Source of the DNA: Bolinopsis microptera | Lineage: Eukaryota > Ctenophora > Tentaculata > Lobata > Bolinopsidae | NCBI RefSeq assembly: GCF_026151205.1 | Contig: NC_087081.1 | Span: forward strand, 6,939,246-7,003,245 | Direction of reading: 5' to 3' | DNA length: 64,000 bases | In this document: positions 46,560 to 57,502 of the stretch, one piece after another | Position numbering within the stretch: position 1 is the stretch's first letter | Layout of the letters: each line of letters opens with the position of its first letter | The notes under the pieces: model-generated | Seen by the model: only the letters and a program-made list of their open reading frames with translations | Databases searched by the model: none | Told to the model about the DNA's origin: nothing | Translations under genes and position numbers: made by a program

Positions 46560-46770
46560 GCAAGCCACGTGACTTACAAATATCACGTGACTTGCTGTCT
46601 ATTGGTTGGTAAGTAACACTGGTGTAAGTTTGAGAGGGGGCGAAGTTGTCTCCCTTGTCAGAAGTCACGTGACTTACAAATATCACGTGACTTGCTGTCT
46701 ATTGGTTGCTAAGTAACACTGATGTAAGTTTGAGAGGGGATGAAGTTGTCTCCCTTGTCACGTGACTCTG
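46560..46770 (+). repeat. Tandem duplication, ~105-bp unit, 2 copies
   Basis: GTGACTTACAAATATCACGT, GACTTGCTGTCTATTGGTTG and GTTTGAGAGGGG occur twice with few differences. Each copy carries two CACGTG or CACGTGAC sites. Confidence 0.88.
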
Positions 46771-47049
46771 GGTTGCAGTTGAGAGGTATTTAGGTCATGT
46801 CTATAAACTGTACTTTTATCATACGAAGGGTATTATAAAGCGAGGTAAAAGTTTGTTAAAAGTATCCAAATCTCAAGTAGTAAAGGCCGCGTAAATTCAA
46901 ACGTGGAGACTTTGACAAATATTTAGCTAAATTTTTGTGGGTTGAATATTTGTAGAAATATGTTAACATGCGATGAACACCAAACAGTACGTGGCAGTAC
47001 AGAATCGTTAAGATAATCTCACTGTAAATCCTCATGTCTGAGTGTTTTT

Positions 47050-47170
47050 CTTGGCAGCATTACTGACGGGCTGAAACTGAACACTTGGCAGCATTACTGA
47101 CGGGCTGAAACTGAACACTGGACTCTTATCGTGTGCGTCATTTTGAAATGACCCGATAAGACTTGTGACT
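47050..47170 (+). repeat. 36-bp duplication followed by a hairpin
   Basis: CTTGGCAGCATTACTGACGG plus GCTGAAACTGAACA is repeated twice. Downstream, CTTATCG and CGATAAG bracket GTCATTTTGAAATGAC (about 47127-47161), a stem with an asymmetric bulge. Confidence 0.75.
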
Positions 47171-47337
47171 TAACATATTATTATATTAGGAGTTTATTTG
47201 TATTGCTATTATATGTTCACGTTCTATTGTGTATCAATACAAGGAGGGTGTGGTTTAGGGCGTTTCTTTTCTGCGACCATGTGATAGGATTTCAGCAACT
47301 CTGATTTTTGTTCAGTACCAGCATTTTGCCAAATTCA

Positions 47338-47625
47338 ACTTCCCTCCCCTGACCTCTAAAACTCACGAACTAGTCCTGTAAACTCCCTCCCCTGTCCTCT
47401 AAAACTCACGAACTAGTCCTGTAAACTCCCTTCCCTGTCCTCTAAAACTCACGAACTAGTCCTGTAAACTCCCTCCCCTGTCCTCTAAAACTCACGAACT
47501 AGTCCTGTAAACTCCCTCCCCTGTCCTCTAAAACTCACGAACTAGTCCTGTAAACTCCCTCCCCTGTCCTCTAAAACTCACGAACTAGTCCTGTAAACTC
47601 CCTCCCCTGTCCTCTAAAATTGCTC
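47338..47625 (+). repeat. Minisatellite, 43-bp unit, about 6.5 copies
   Basis: The unit contains CTCCCTCCCCTGTCCTCTAA and AACTCACGAACTAGTCCTGT. Copies are nearly identical, apart from one CTTCCC variant. Confidence 0.93.
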
Positions 47626-47629
47626 CCCG

Positions 47630-49640
47630 AACAAGTAATACAATATTATATACTAGTTATCTAATTACATTACGAACTCTATTAAATTAACACACTCTCC
47701 CTCTCTCCCTCTCTCACACACACAACCTCGCAGTGTACCAGTTTATAACTCTATTTTACGTGTATGTGTGCTGTCAAGTGTTACTGTCTTCTCTCTTCTC
47801 TTTCTTCTCCCTGTGATCCATCTGTACGTTCTCTATGCCTTCGTCCCCGCTCTGATATTATATTTCTGTATTTTCTGTGATTCGATCAGACGCTCAGATA
47901 TAATGCGTTACTGTGTTGTGTGTATGAATTCAGATTATTTATTTTGTTCTTCCTACGAGAGCTCAGTATGTTTGCAGTGTTAATTAGTTTTAAACATTTC
48001 GTTTTTCATGGTTCTAAATTTTGTATCCTCTTAATTTTCCTAGAGGAAGTGTTTGAATCATGTCTGAACTTTGTGAGTCTGCAGTTGCCCTGGTATCCAA
48101 CTACATAATGTAATCTATTTAGTAGTTGTGATGTGGATTGCTAGTCCAACTACATAATTTAATCTATTTAGTAGTTGTGATGTGGATTGCAGCCCACATG
48201 GTATAGTTACATAGAGTTCACTGTGTAACTACTGGTAACTACTGGTAACTACTTGTAACTACTGGTAACTACTTCCTATTGAGTGCGTCAACATTGACGT
48301 AAGGAAGATTTCATAAAAAATGGGAGGCTATTAAATTAACTATTAACTAAGCTTCTAAGATGGAGATTTAATTGGGATTGATTACTTCCAGCATTATTGT
48401 GATTGTAGTAACAATAAATAGATTAAATACTAAGGTTAAACTTCAAGGAGAGTAGCTCTGTACCGAATTTCTGTCTTAAGGTAGTATATGGTCGGTATGG
48501 TTAATGGTAGTTTTAAAGCTGACTTTTTCTTCTAGAATCGTCTAAAATAATGCGAGCAAAATGGCAGTTCTTAAAGAGCACGTTCTACCTACTTTGAAAT
48601 CCGTTTGAAATAACTGTATAGAGTTCTCCAGAAAATTTTGTCATGAACTAGAAGGTATTTTTCTCATTTTCCAAGAATCGGTATTCGCTTCCAAAAAGTT
48701 CCAGAACGTTTCGTATCGGTCGACTAAGCAGCAAGAGTAATTTTCGGTGTTTTAGAAACTCCTTAGATCCGAGTTTTTATTAAGCTTACTTTTGTTGTCA
48801 GGAGGGTCATGACGTCACAGATTTTTAAAATTCACAAAAACAAGTTTTATTTCACATTTATAATTTTACGGTTTATGGTTAAATGCGTTTAATTCCTTGA
48901 ACTGTCAAGAGTTCGATTTAGTAGCTTTTTTCATGATAGGGTTTAAGAAATACATATTATAATAATATTGATGTAAGAGTTATTATATAAATAGATTCGA
49001 CTTTTACCGGAAGTGTAAAAGTGTTTACTATAATTTTTAGTGAAACTTAGTATATTTTGTAGACCATAGTGGTCAATTTTGAAGTTCAAGCACCCACTTT
49101 AGAGAGTGTGTTGTCTAGACTTAAAGCATTAATGCTACTGCGAGATTACGTAATGTCAGATAATAACATTGGCTCACACGGTACTCAACACGCTATTATT
49201 ATGATTCTCGAGCATGCTACCTTCAGCTACCTGCTAGAAGAGTGTTAAAATGTTATCATCATACTCTCTGGGCTGCTTAATCGTACTCTTAGTGTTATAT
49301 TCACTATCCTGTATTCTCATATTGAACACTTAGCTCTAGTATGTATTACTCTGTGCTTTATCTTATTTCTGCTTTAGATTTTTCTATTTTTTGCTTTAAA
49401 TTTTCTATTTTTTGGAGAGCCGCTCTGACATGCGTGCCGTTTCGTTTATCTTTAACTGGTTAATATAATATAACTTTAAACAGAAACATTGTCGCGTACG
49501 GGCGGGGTTGATGTAGTATATTATTTCATTTCATATTCAAATGCTTTATTTTTAATTCGATGTGTGCTTTATAATCTTTATATTATTCGTATTTTATTTA
49601 CATAGTGATAAGTTTTAATTTTATTAGTGGTTTGTCTGGA
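47630..49640. other. Non-coding stretch with a short duplication
   Basis: No gene recognised. It contains a CTCTCCCT/CACA microsatellite (47695-47724), a 46-bp duplication including CCAACTACATAAT and TAGTAGTTGTGATGTGGATT (48097-48190), and a short AACTACTGGT run (48224-48270). Confidence 0.5.
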
Positions 49641-49889
49641 TATTAAATGTAAATGTGCCATGTACGTGTGTCAGGCTGTCACCTGTTGCAAAGAACCTCG
49701 GATTTCGTCTCGACTCTCAACTAAACTTTGGTGAGCAAATCAAGCAACTTAAAACATCGTGTTTTCTGAAACTAAGAGACCTTGCTAAGATGAAAACATT
49801 CCTCACAACCAAACAGATGGGAACACTGACTCAAGCAATTGTAATCTCATCGCTTGACTACTGCAATGCGCTTTACTATGGTTGTAGTC

Positions 49890-50977
49890 CAGAGGCACAT
49901 ATTAGGTGCGATGGGTGCGGGATCGCACAATTTACCGTTTTCCGCACATTTCCGCATAATTTATCGTTTTCCGCACATTTTGTAATTTTTTGCATATTTT
50001 CGCATAATCTAGCATTTTCTGCGTAATTTCGCATAATTTTGAAATTTTCGCGTTAAGATTTTCGAGTGTAAAAACCAAAATTTGTTATAAGTCGGGCCCT
50101 TTTAGGACCGTGACTCAAGCCCTTTTAGGACCGTGACTCAGGCCCTTTTAGGACCCTGACTCAGGCCCTTTCGGGACCGTGACCCAGGCCCTTTTGGGAC
50201 TCATACCTAGGCCACGTGACCCAGTTACCACGTGACCCAGGCCCTTTCGGGACCCTGACCCAGGCCCTTTCGGGACCGTGACCCAGGCCCTTTTGGAACT
50301 CATGCCTAGGCCACGTGACTCGGTTACCACGTGACCCAGGCCCTTTCGGGACCATGACCCAGGCCCTTTCGGGACCGTTACCCAGGCCCTTTCGGGACCG
50401 TGACCCAGGCCCTTTCGGGACCGTGACCCAGGCCGTTATGGAACCCTCGTCTTTACCGTACTTCGATCATACCTGCAGCCCTTTTTATCGGGTAATGAGC
50501 TCTAATCGTTGTAGCGTTGGCTTTATAGTGGGCTTAATGGATCTTGGATCAAATGGTTTACAAGTACTGACGATCAATGCCAACAAGCGTGTCACATATT
50601 TGCGATCACGCATGGGATCTGATCGACTCTATCAAGAGGCGTCTTCAAATAACTGTCTCCTGATCTCTACCAGATCAAGTCACTGCTCTCAGATAACTGA
50701 ATCTCAATATAGGTTCAATCATGGTCTTAGTAAAGAACTACACCCTCAGTAACACATAAACAGACCTATTTTTGATAAGAGCGGCGGTTATACGTTTAGA
50801 ATTTACAAAGTCCTTCAGAAAATGCAAAAGAAAACCGCACAATTCCCGCAAAAATTTCGAAAAATCGTCGCACATTTGCCGCACAATTGGTAAAAATTTA
50901 CCGCACATTTTACCTTTATAGTCGGGTGCGGTACCGCATAATTTCGATTTTTTTACCGCACCTAATATGTGCCTCTG
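49890..50977. mobile_element. hAT-like non-autonomous transposon, 1,088 bp
   Basis: The ends CAGAGGCACATATTAGGTGC and its complement GCACCTAATATGTGCCTCTG are perfect inverted repeats of about 21 bp. TTGTAGTC is duplicated exactly at 49882-49889 and 50978-50985. CAG termini plus an 8-bp duplication are hAT hallmarks. Subterminal regions repeat CCGCACAATTT/CCGCATAATTT words. A minisatellite fills 50090-50440. I see no transposase; the ORF at 50315-50752 is mostly repeat. Confidence 0.88.
50090..50440 (+). repeat. Minisatellite inside the hAT-like element, ~20-bp unit
   Basis: CAGGCCCTTTCGGGACCGTGAC-type units (20 bp shown as GGCCCTTTCGGGACCGTGAC) repeat about 15 times. Interspersed CCACGTGACCCAGTTACCAC segments recur twice, making a higher-order block. 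Confidence 0.92.
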
Positions 50978-51726
50978 TTGTAGTCAAGCCTCAATTACGC
51001 AGCTGCAGAACATTCAGAACCGAGCATGCCGTCTGGTTTTTGGATTAAAGAAGAGAGACTCAGTCGAGGAGAAGCTCAAATCCCTTCATTGGCTCAAGGT
51101 GAAGGAAAGGATTGAGTTTAAGCTATGTTTACTGATTTTCATAGCAGTCAATGGTGTTGCTCCTGCATATCTGTGTGATCTAGTAACATTTGTCAGTTCG
51201 AGTAGCAGAAGAACTTCCTCCTTACACCTACCTGTCGGATCTACAAGATCGCACCCAAGAGCGTTTCAGACTGTTGCTCCGAAAATCTGGAACCAACTAC
51301 CAATTGAAATTAAGACTTGTTCTGATGTTGATCTGTTCAAAACATTATTAAAAACTCACCTGTTTAAGAAAAGTTATGGCTTGAGCGATTAATTGACAAT
51401 ATAACTTTATGTTATTTGCTTAAACTGTTTAGGATGCAACCTAATGTCATGATCTTTTTGAACTTATTAGCAATTAGACTGTTAGCTCGCTTCATAAGCA
51501 TATCATCTTCTTTCCAAAACTTTTTATGTCCTATGCATACACTCCTGGATAGTTATCTTGATCTAGTATCTTTGTTTCACACAATAGAGCATAAGTTTTG
51601 TGGTTTATCCACTGGGCTTAGAGTTTGTGTTTAAGCTACCAAATTTTATTATTATTATTATTATGTTTGGGATTGCTTGAATACTTCTAACTTTGTTAGT
51701 AGGCAAATTTAGATGTAATTAACTTA

Positions 51727-52150
51727 CTCGGGAATATTATGACTGGGATAAAGTGGTGGGTTTTGGAAAATTCCGCCATATTTTTCCCGGTCAAAAGTTT
51801 TACCAGTCATAATAAAACCCGCCGAGTCAGATTATGGGGTTCCAAGTAAAGGGGGTGGTGGTCATCATACTTTACCTGAAGTCTCATATGTGCTAGAGAA
51901 GACTTTTGAAGCAGTGGATGGAGGGCTGTAACTTTATTGGCTGTTGCTACCATAATTTCGTTATAAAAACAGTGGAGCGAGAGACATCAGCTGAGTCGCT
52001 AAAGATTGATCGCTTCTCGTGTGCAGCGAGTAGACTAAAGAAAGAGGGAGTTTTTCCGGGATAATTTGGCGGGTTTTGGGAAAGTCCGCCATATTTTTCC
52101 CGGTCATTAATTTTCCCAGTCATAAATTAACCCGCTATAATATTTCCGAG
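51727..52150. mobile_element. MITE with TA duplication, CTCGGGAATATTATGAC ends
   Basis: The left end CTCGGGAATATTATGACTGG and the right end TTATAATATTTCCGAG are imperfect inverted repeats with TA outside. Each side has an internal CGGGTTTTGG ... CCGCCATATTTTTCCCGGTC block, in direct orientation, followed by an inverted CCAGTCATAA. The layout is similar to the element at 41867-42372 (a CGCCATATTTT motif), so the two may be distant relatives. Confidence 0.62.
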
Positions 52151-53540
52151 TAAGGTAAGTAATGTAAAACGTATTTGTTTTTACATATCGTTGTAAAACG
52201 TGTAAAGTTGTAAATTACTTAGAAGATATTCGAATATTATCCCAGTAATACAGCATGTAGGATAATTATGCAGAATAATTATGCAGTTTATTGCACGTCA
52301 TTTAAGTTGTGACAAGAGTTTATTTTAGGCCTCAAGTCATAGCGTTAATTAGCTCCAATTAAAGTTATATTAATTAGTTGTTTGCAATGGGTGGTGTAGT
52401 TAACTTTATTTGTTGTAAGGACTAGGTTTAGTTTATTGTGATTATGTAGGTTCATTGTGCCTTTTGTGTGGCATTCCTATAGTTAACTTTCATTTTATTA
52501 ATTTGAATATTACCACTCAGTGTAACAAATATCCATTATTTATGGTACTGCATCCGGGTTCCCATTCCAAAAATATTGGAAATATTAAATATATTATCCA
52601 TTAGATATATAGGAGGCGCTTTTTCTGTAACTTTGCAATAAAAATAAGTTTATTTTTGACCTTTCGGCTTTTATTGTAATATATTTTTTAGTTCGTTCCT
52701 GCCGCTTTTGGAGTTGAAATTGTCAAGAATTCGAAATTTTCAAAGGATTTTAAGACTTCAAAGAAAGAAAGCGGCAAAAGTACCAGTTTTCTTGATCAGA
52801 CATCTAATGAATGTTAAGAATCTTAATAAATATCATGAACTTTATTAAATATATCATCTGTATCCACTGCTCTGGGCCGCAGATTTTAAAACAGTAATAT
52901 CAATTAAAATTCTTTAGCACGTTCAAAACATTCCAGAGTCACTGTATTCTGTAATTCATTTTAATTTAATACCAGATTCATATAAAGCTTTTAACGACAG
53001 AATATTACATTAAATTTATAAATTGCTTCGTGATTTTTGTCTTCCTCAATTATAAATCAATTATAAGTCACTCTTTAAAATTAAATCACACTAATTAATT
53101 TTACTGCAACATCTCCCAAAGCTAAGGTCACTACTCCACTACCACACAACCATGGTGCACTTAGGAGTGAGAAACTGTAAAATTAATAATGATGTACTTG
53201 TACAAGTTATTATATAACCTGATGTAATACTGAACTATGTAACTATCTCTGCAGTAACCATAGCAACAATCTCTCCTGTTACCAAAGAAACCATCTCTAA
53301 CTATGCTAGTTACTTCCCGGCTAAAATATTGGCAGTCGCGACCAATGGTTATATTATTATTTAAATGTTATTAATGTACAACTTTATTAAATACAGCTGC
53401 GAATTAGAGAGTTGGATCACGATTAAGTCTGGAATATTCATTCAGTATTCTTCTGGTAAATGTTAAAATGCTGCTAACAGTAGACTCTGATCTAATGAGA
53501 TCTACGTCAATCAACCACGTACCGACAATACCGCAGAACC
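52151..53540. other. Non-coding stretch, nothing recognised
   Basis: AT-rich sequence, no exons or elements apparent. Confidence 0.45.
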
Positions 53541-53559
53541 TACAGGTACCACTCGGTAC

Positions 53560-54207
53560 CGTACATGGACACGGTACATGGTACTCGGTACATGGTAAAC
53601 GGCACTCGGACCGTTCACGGAACACGGTACACGGTACCTACCGGTACACACGGCTACTCGGTACACGGTACACGGTACTCGGTAACTACACGGTACACGT
53701 ACGTACACGGTAAACGGTACTCGGTACATGGTACTACGTACACGGTACACGGTACATGGTAAATCGGTAAAACGGATCACGGTAAACGGTACACGGTACT
53801 CGGTACATGGTACACGGTACATGGTACTCGGTACTCGGTACACGGTACAAAGGAACTCGGTAACATGGTACTCGGTACATGGTACACGGTACATGGTACA
53901 TGGTACACGGTACATGGTACACGGTACTCGGTACATGGTACACGGTACACGGTACACGGTACTCGGTACATGGTACATGGTACACGGTACACGGTACTCG
54001 GTACATGGGACACGGTACATGGTACACGGTACATGGTACATGGTACTCGGTACATGGTAAACGGTACACGGTACTCGGAACATGGTACACGGTACTCGGT
54101 ACACGGTACTCGGTACATGGTACACGGTACACGGTACACGGTACTCGGAACATGGTACACGGTACTCGGTACACGGTACTCGGTACATGGTACACGGTAC
54201 TCGGTAC

Positions 54208-54249
<42 letters not shown>

Positions 54250-54435
54250 TCGGTACATGGTACACGGTACATGGTACACGGTACATGGTACACGGTACAT
54301 GGTACACGGTACACGGTACTCGGTACATGGTACACGGTACATGGTACACGGTACATGGTACACGGTACATGGTACATGGTACTCGGTACATGGTACACGG
54401 TACATGGACCATGGTACACGGTACTCGGTACAGTG
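53560..54435 (+). repeat. Heptamer array GGTACNN, about 120 units
   Basis: The unit is seven bases: GGTAC followed by AC, TC or AT (GGTACAC, GGTACTC, GGTACAT), with a few GGTAAAC or GGAACAT exceptions. The first 150 bases are more irregular. Seven-base units give 21-base triplet periods, which explains overlapping 110-316 codon ORFs on both strands; none looks selected. Confidence 0.95.
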
Positions 54436-54493
54436 TGTGACCAGGCTCTTGTTCTTGACATGTCCTATTAAGATGATCGTCATTTTGATGAAG

Positions 54494-54518
54494 ACCCCCC
54501 CGGCCCCCCCCCCCCCCA
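54494..54518. repeat. Poly-C tract
   Basis: A run of C broken by GG, about 24 bases. Confidence 0.9.
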
Positions 54519-54539
54519 TATTATTGCAGTAATCTGAAT

Positions 54540-55495
54540 TGCTGACTACGGAGCGAACCTTCGTGATATATAATTTGATATAACCACCGAGTTGGCGTGT
54601 CGTTCGTATCTATCTTTAAGAAATATTTGCTCTTTTCCTTCCGTTAAACGCAGTAAACGACCGGGACATGATCCCGGTCGTTTACTGGTTAAACGTATCA
54701 TATTCCTCCGATATAACTCTTTACTCGTCCTATTATTACGAAACAATAGCGCTCCTTGTAAACCGTGTTATTTGACATTGTGTGGTGGCGTGAAGTGTTA
54801 CTACGGAGTTACTAATGTAGATTGTGGTTACTAATGTATTTACTACAGAGTTACAAGTGAAGTTACTAATGTAGTTACCGCAGATTTACTACAGAGTTAC
54901 TAAACTATTCCGTTAGTTACTGTAATTTCCACCTCATGGAGTTAGACCCACTTCACTACAACTACCACCCACCATACTACCTGGAATACAGTATACACAA
55001 ACACGACCTGGATCAAGTAATAATCATATTGAAATTAATTGTGTGGTTAATGTTTTGCAACCTGTTTAATGTATAATTTTATTGCTCAAATTGTAGTGCG
55101 ATGTTTAAATTAAATTAAATTGTATGTGCACAAAGCGTGGTTCACTCCACCACTAGTGTATCATGTCAGTGTTTATTACTTAAAAGCTTCATTAAATTAC
55201 CACCCTCTCTCTGAATGTTCACTACTTTTAATGGCCTAAATCCATGTATCACATGTAAATGAGTACATTCCATTACCACACTAAATACCTCTCTAGATAC
55301 AGCCATACGTAATGATAAATTAATAAGCTCCTCTCTTGTAAACTGGATCAGAGACAACCTGGATCATATTATATAGCCAGCCTCCAAAGGTAGCTCTTAT
55401 ACAGTGGTATCATTACTACAGTGTAAATATAGCTCCCTGCACCATATGGTACTGTTTATTATATAGTTATATATCCTTAGTCTCATTGGACTCCC
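54540..55495. other. Non-coding stretch with a small palindrome
   Basis: GTAAACGACCGGGA and TCCCGGTCGTTTAC form a perfect 14-bp palindrome with a 4-base centre (about 54651-54682). TACTACGGAGTTACTAATGT-like motifs recur at 54797-54905. The minus-strand ORF 55357-55166 resembles no family I know. Confidence 0.5.
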
Positions 55496-55509
55496 TGCAG
55501 CGCTCCTGC

Positions 55510-56777
55510 ACGTATTGCTATGAAAACTGCACAGATAGTTGCTATAGTAACTGCAGAGATAGTTGCTATGTTAACTGCACGTATTGCTATGTTAACTGCA
55601 GAGATAGTTGCTATAGTAACTGCAGAGATAGTTGCTATGTTAACTGCACAGATAGTTGCTATAGTAACTGCAGAGATAGTTGCTATGTTAACTGCACAGA
55701 TAGTTGCTATGGTAACTGCAGAGATAGTTGCTATGTTAACTGCAGAGATAGTTGCTATGTTAACTGCAGAGATAGTTGCTATGTTAACTGCAGAGATAGT
55801 TGCTATGTTAACTGCAGAGATAGTTGCTATGTTAACTGCACAGATAGTTGCTATGTTAACTGCACAGATAGTTGCCATGTTAACTGCACAGATAGTTGCT
55901 ATGTTAACTGCACAGATAGTTGCTATGTTAACTGCACAGATAGTTGCTATGGTAACTGCAGAGATAGTTGCTATGTTAACTGCAGAGATAGTTGCTGTGT
56001 TAACTGCAGAGATAGTTGCTATGTTAACTGCACAGATAGTTGCTATGGTTACTGCACAGATAGTTGCTATGTAAACTGCACAGATAGTTGCTATGTTAAC
56101 TGCAGAGATAGTTGCTGTGTTAACTGCACAGATAATTGCTATGTTAACTGCACAGATAGTTGCTATGGTTACTGCACAGATAGTTGCTATGTAAACTGCA
56201 CAGATAGTTGCTATGTTAACTGCAGAGATAGTTGCTATGTTAACTGCACAGATAGTTGCTATGTTAACTGCACAGATAGTTGCTATGTTAACTGCACAGA
56301 TAGTTGCTATGTTAACTGCAGAGATAGTTGCTATGTTAACTGCACAGATAGTTGCTGTGTTAACTGCACAGATAGTTGCTATGTTAACTGCAGAGATAGT
56401 TGATATGTTAACTGCACAGATAGTTGCTATGTTAACTGCACAGATAGTTGCTATGTTAACTGCAGAGATAGTTGCTATGGTAACTGCAGAGATAGTTGCT
56501 ATGGTAACTGCACAGATAGTTGCTGTGTTAACTGCACAGATAGTTGCTATGGTAACTGCAGAGATAGTTGCTATGGTAACTGCACAGATAGTTGCTATGG
56601 TAACTGCAGAGTGCAGATATAGTTGCTATGGTAACTGCAGAGATTTGTTACTATGGTTACTGCAGAGATAGTTGCTATAGTAACTGCAGAGATAGTTGCT
56701 ATAGTAACTGCAGAGATAGTTGCTAAGGTTACTGCAGAGATAGTTGCTATGGTTACTGCAGAGATAGTTGCTATGGT
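55510..56777 (+). repeat. Minisatellite, 24-bp unit, about 53 copies
   Basis: The unit is close to GATAGTTGCTATGTTAACTG plus CASA. Variation is concentrated at CAC/CAG before AGAT and at GTTAAC/GGTAAC/GGTTAC. Since 24 is a multiple of three, long ORFs open in several frames on both strands, including one giving a Cys-rich SCYVNCTD repeat. I regard these as by-products. Confidence 0.96.
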
Positions 56778-56794
56778 AGGGGGGGGGGGGGGGG

Positions 56795-57088
56795 CAACGC
56801 CCCAAAAGGCCCCACACATATCGAAAATCCGAAAAGGGCCCTAGAAATCGGGGCCTTTTGGGGCCTTTTGACCCTGACCACTATTTGATAGTGTTTGTGG
56901 ACCATAATCTCCATGTAAATACACTCAAATAAACATAAAAGTACTGTGCAAGTAGTCAGATAATATCATTAAAGCACTTAGCATATATCAAACTTGATGA
57001 AATTAAAGTTAATTCTAGGGCACCAAAAGGCCCTACACATATCGAAAATCCAAAAAGGCCCTAGAAATCGGGGCCTTTTGGGGCGTTG
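56795..57088. mobile_element. TIR element with CAACGCCCCAAAAGGCC ends
   Basis: CAACGCCCCAAAAGGCCCC at the left is mirrored by GGGGCCTTTTGGGGCGTTG at the right. A ~70-bp block (CACATATCGAAAATCC, AAAAGGCCCTAGAAATCGGG, GCCTTTTGGGG) occurs near each end in direct orientation. A run of about 16 Gs precedes it. GGTA lies on both outer sides, a possible target duplication. It interrupts or ends the 24-bp array. Confidence 0.55.
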
Positions 57089-57099
57089 GTAACAGTGGT

Positions 57100-57502
57100 A
57101 ATAGTGGTAACAGTAAAGGAGTGCTACTTTACACAGTACACATAGCATGTTTAACAGGTCAGTCCTTGTCCCCAGTATTCCTTACAGTTCACACACTGAC
57201 CTATTGTTTAAACCTTTACCTATTGTAAGCTGCTTTTTTTTCTGTAATAAATATTTTACAACAAATAAAGTTCTGTTTTGTACTGCAACTGTATGTAGCA
57301 ACTATGATGAATGATGATGTATGTTTAAATCCTGATACTATAGTGTTGCACGTCATGCTCTTATCATAACAATAAGGTAATGTGACAGTAGAGCTGTAGC
57401 AGCACAATAGAACTGGTGTACACTGTAAAGATATATAATAATAATAAATTGAAGTTTAAGAACACCACTATTAAGATAAACTTATACTCAGCAGTGTTTA
57501 AT
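57100..57502. other. Non-coding stretch with a LINE 3' UTR-like scrap
   Basis: AAGAACACCACTATTAAG through ACTCAGCAGTGT (57460-57496) matches the sequence near 36838-36872 next to the LINE fragment. Nothing else is recognised. Confidence 0.5.

Larger units (their letters stand above)
49650..51665 (+). mobile_element. CR1/jockey-like LINE 3' end, split by a hAT-like element
   Basis: The coding parts are 49667-49889 (SPVAKNLGFRLDSQLNFGEQ ... SSLDYCNALYYGC) and 50986-51392 (QNIQNRACRLVFGLKKRD ... SLHWLKVKERIEFK ... AFQTVAPKIWNQLP ... FKTLLKTHLF). Together they are the C-terminal portion of a reverse transcriptase ORF, typical of CR1/L2/jockey-like elements. The same frame is resumed after the insertion and one copy of its target duplication are disregarded. 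The 3' tail ends in an ATT microsatellite (51645-51664). The endonuclease and RT catalytic domains are absent (5' truncation). Confidence 0.8.

Noticed and set aside
53511-54532. Overlapping 200-316-codon ORFs on both strands
   Set aside because: By-products of the GGTACNN heptamer array, whose 21-base triplet period avoids stops.
55166-55357. Minus-strand 63-codon ORF
   Set aside because: No domain, no splice context and no repeat relatives in the window.
55486-56671. Cys-rich 305-codon ORF with SCYVNCTD repeats
   Set aside because: The 24-bp period opens several frames on both strands; variant bases show no bias toward synonymous change in this frame.
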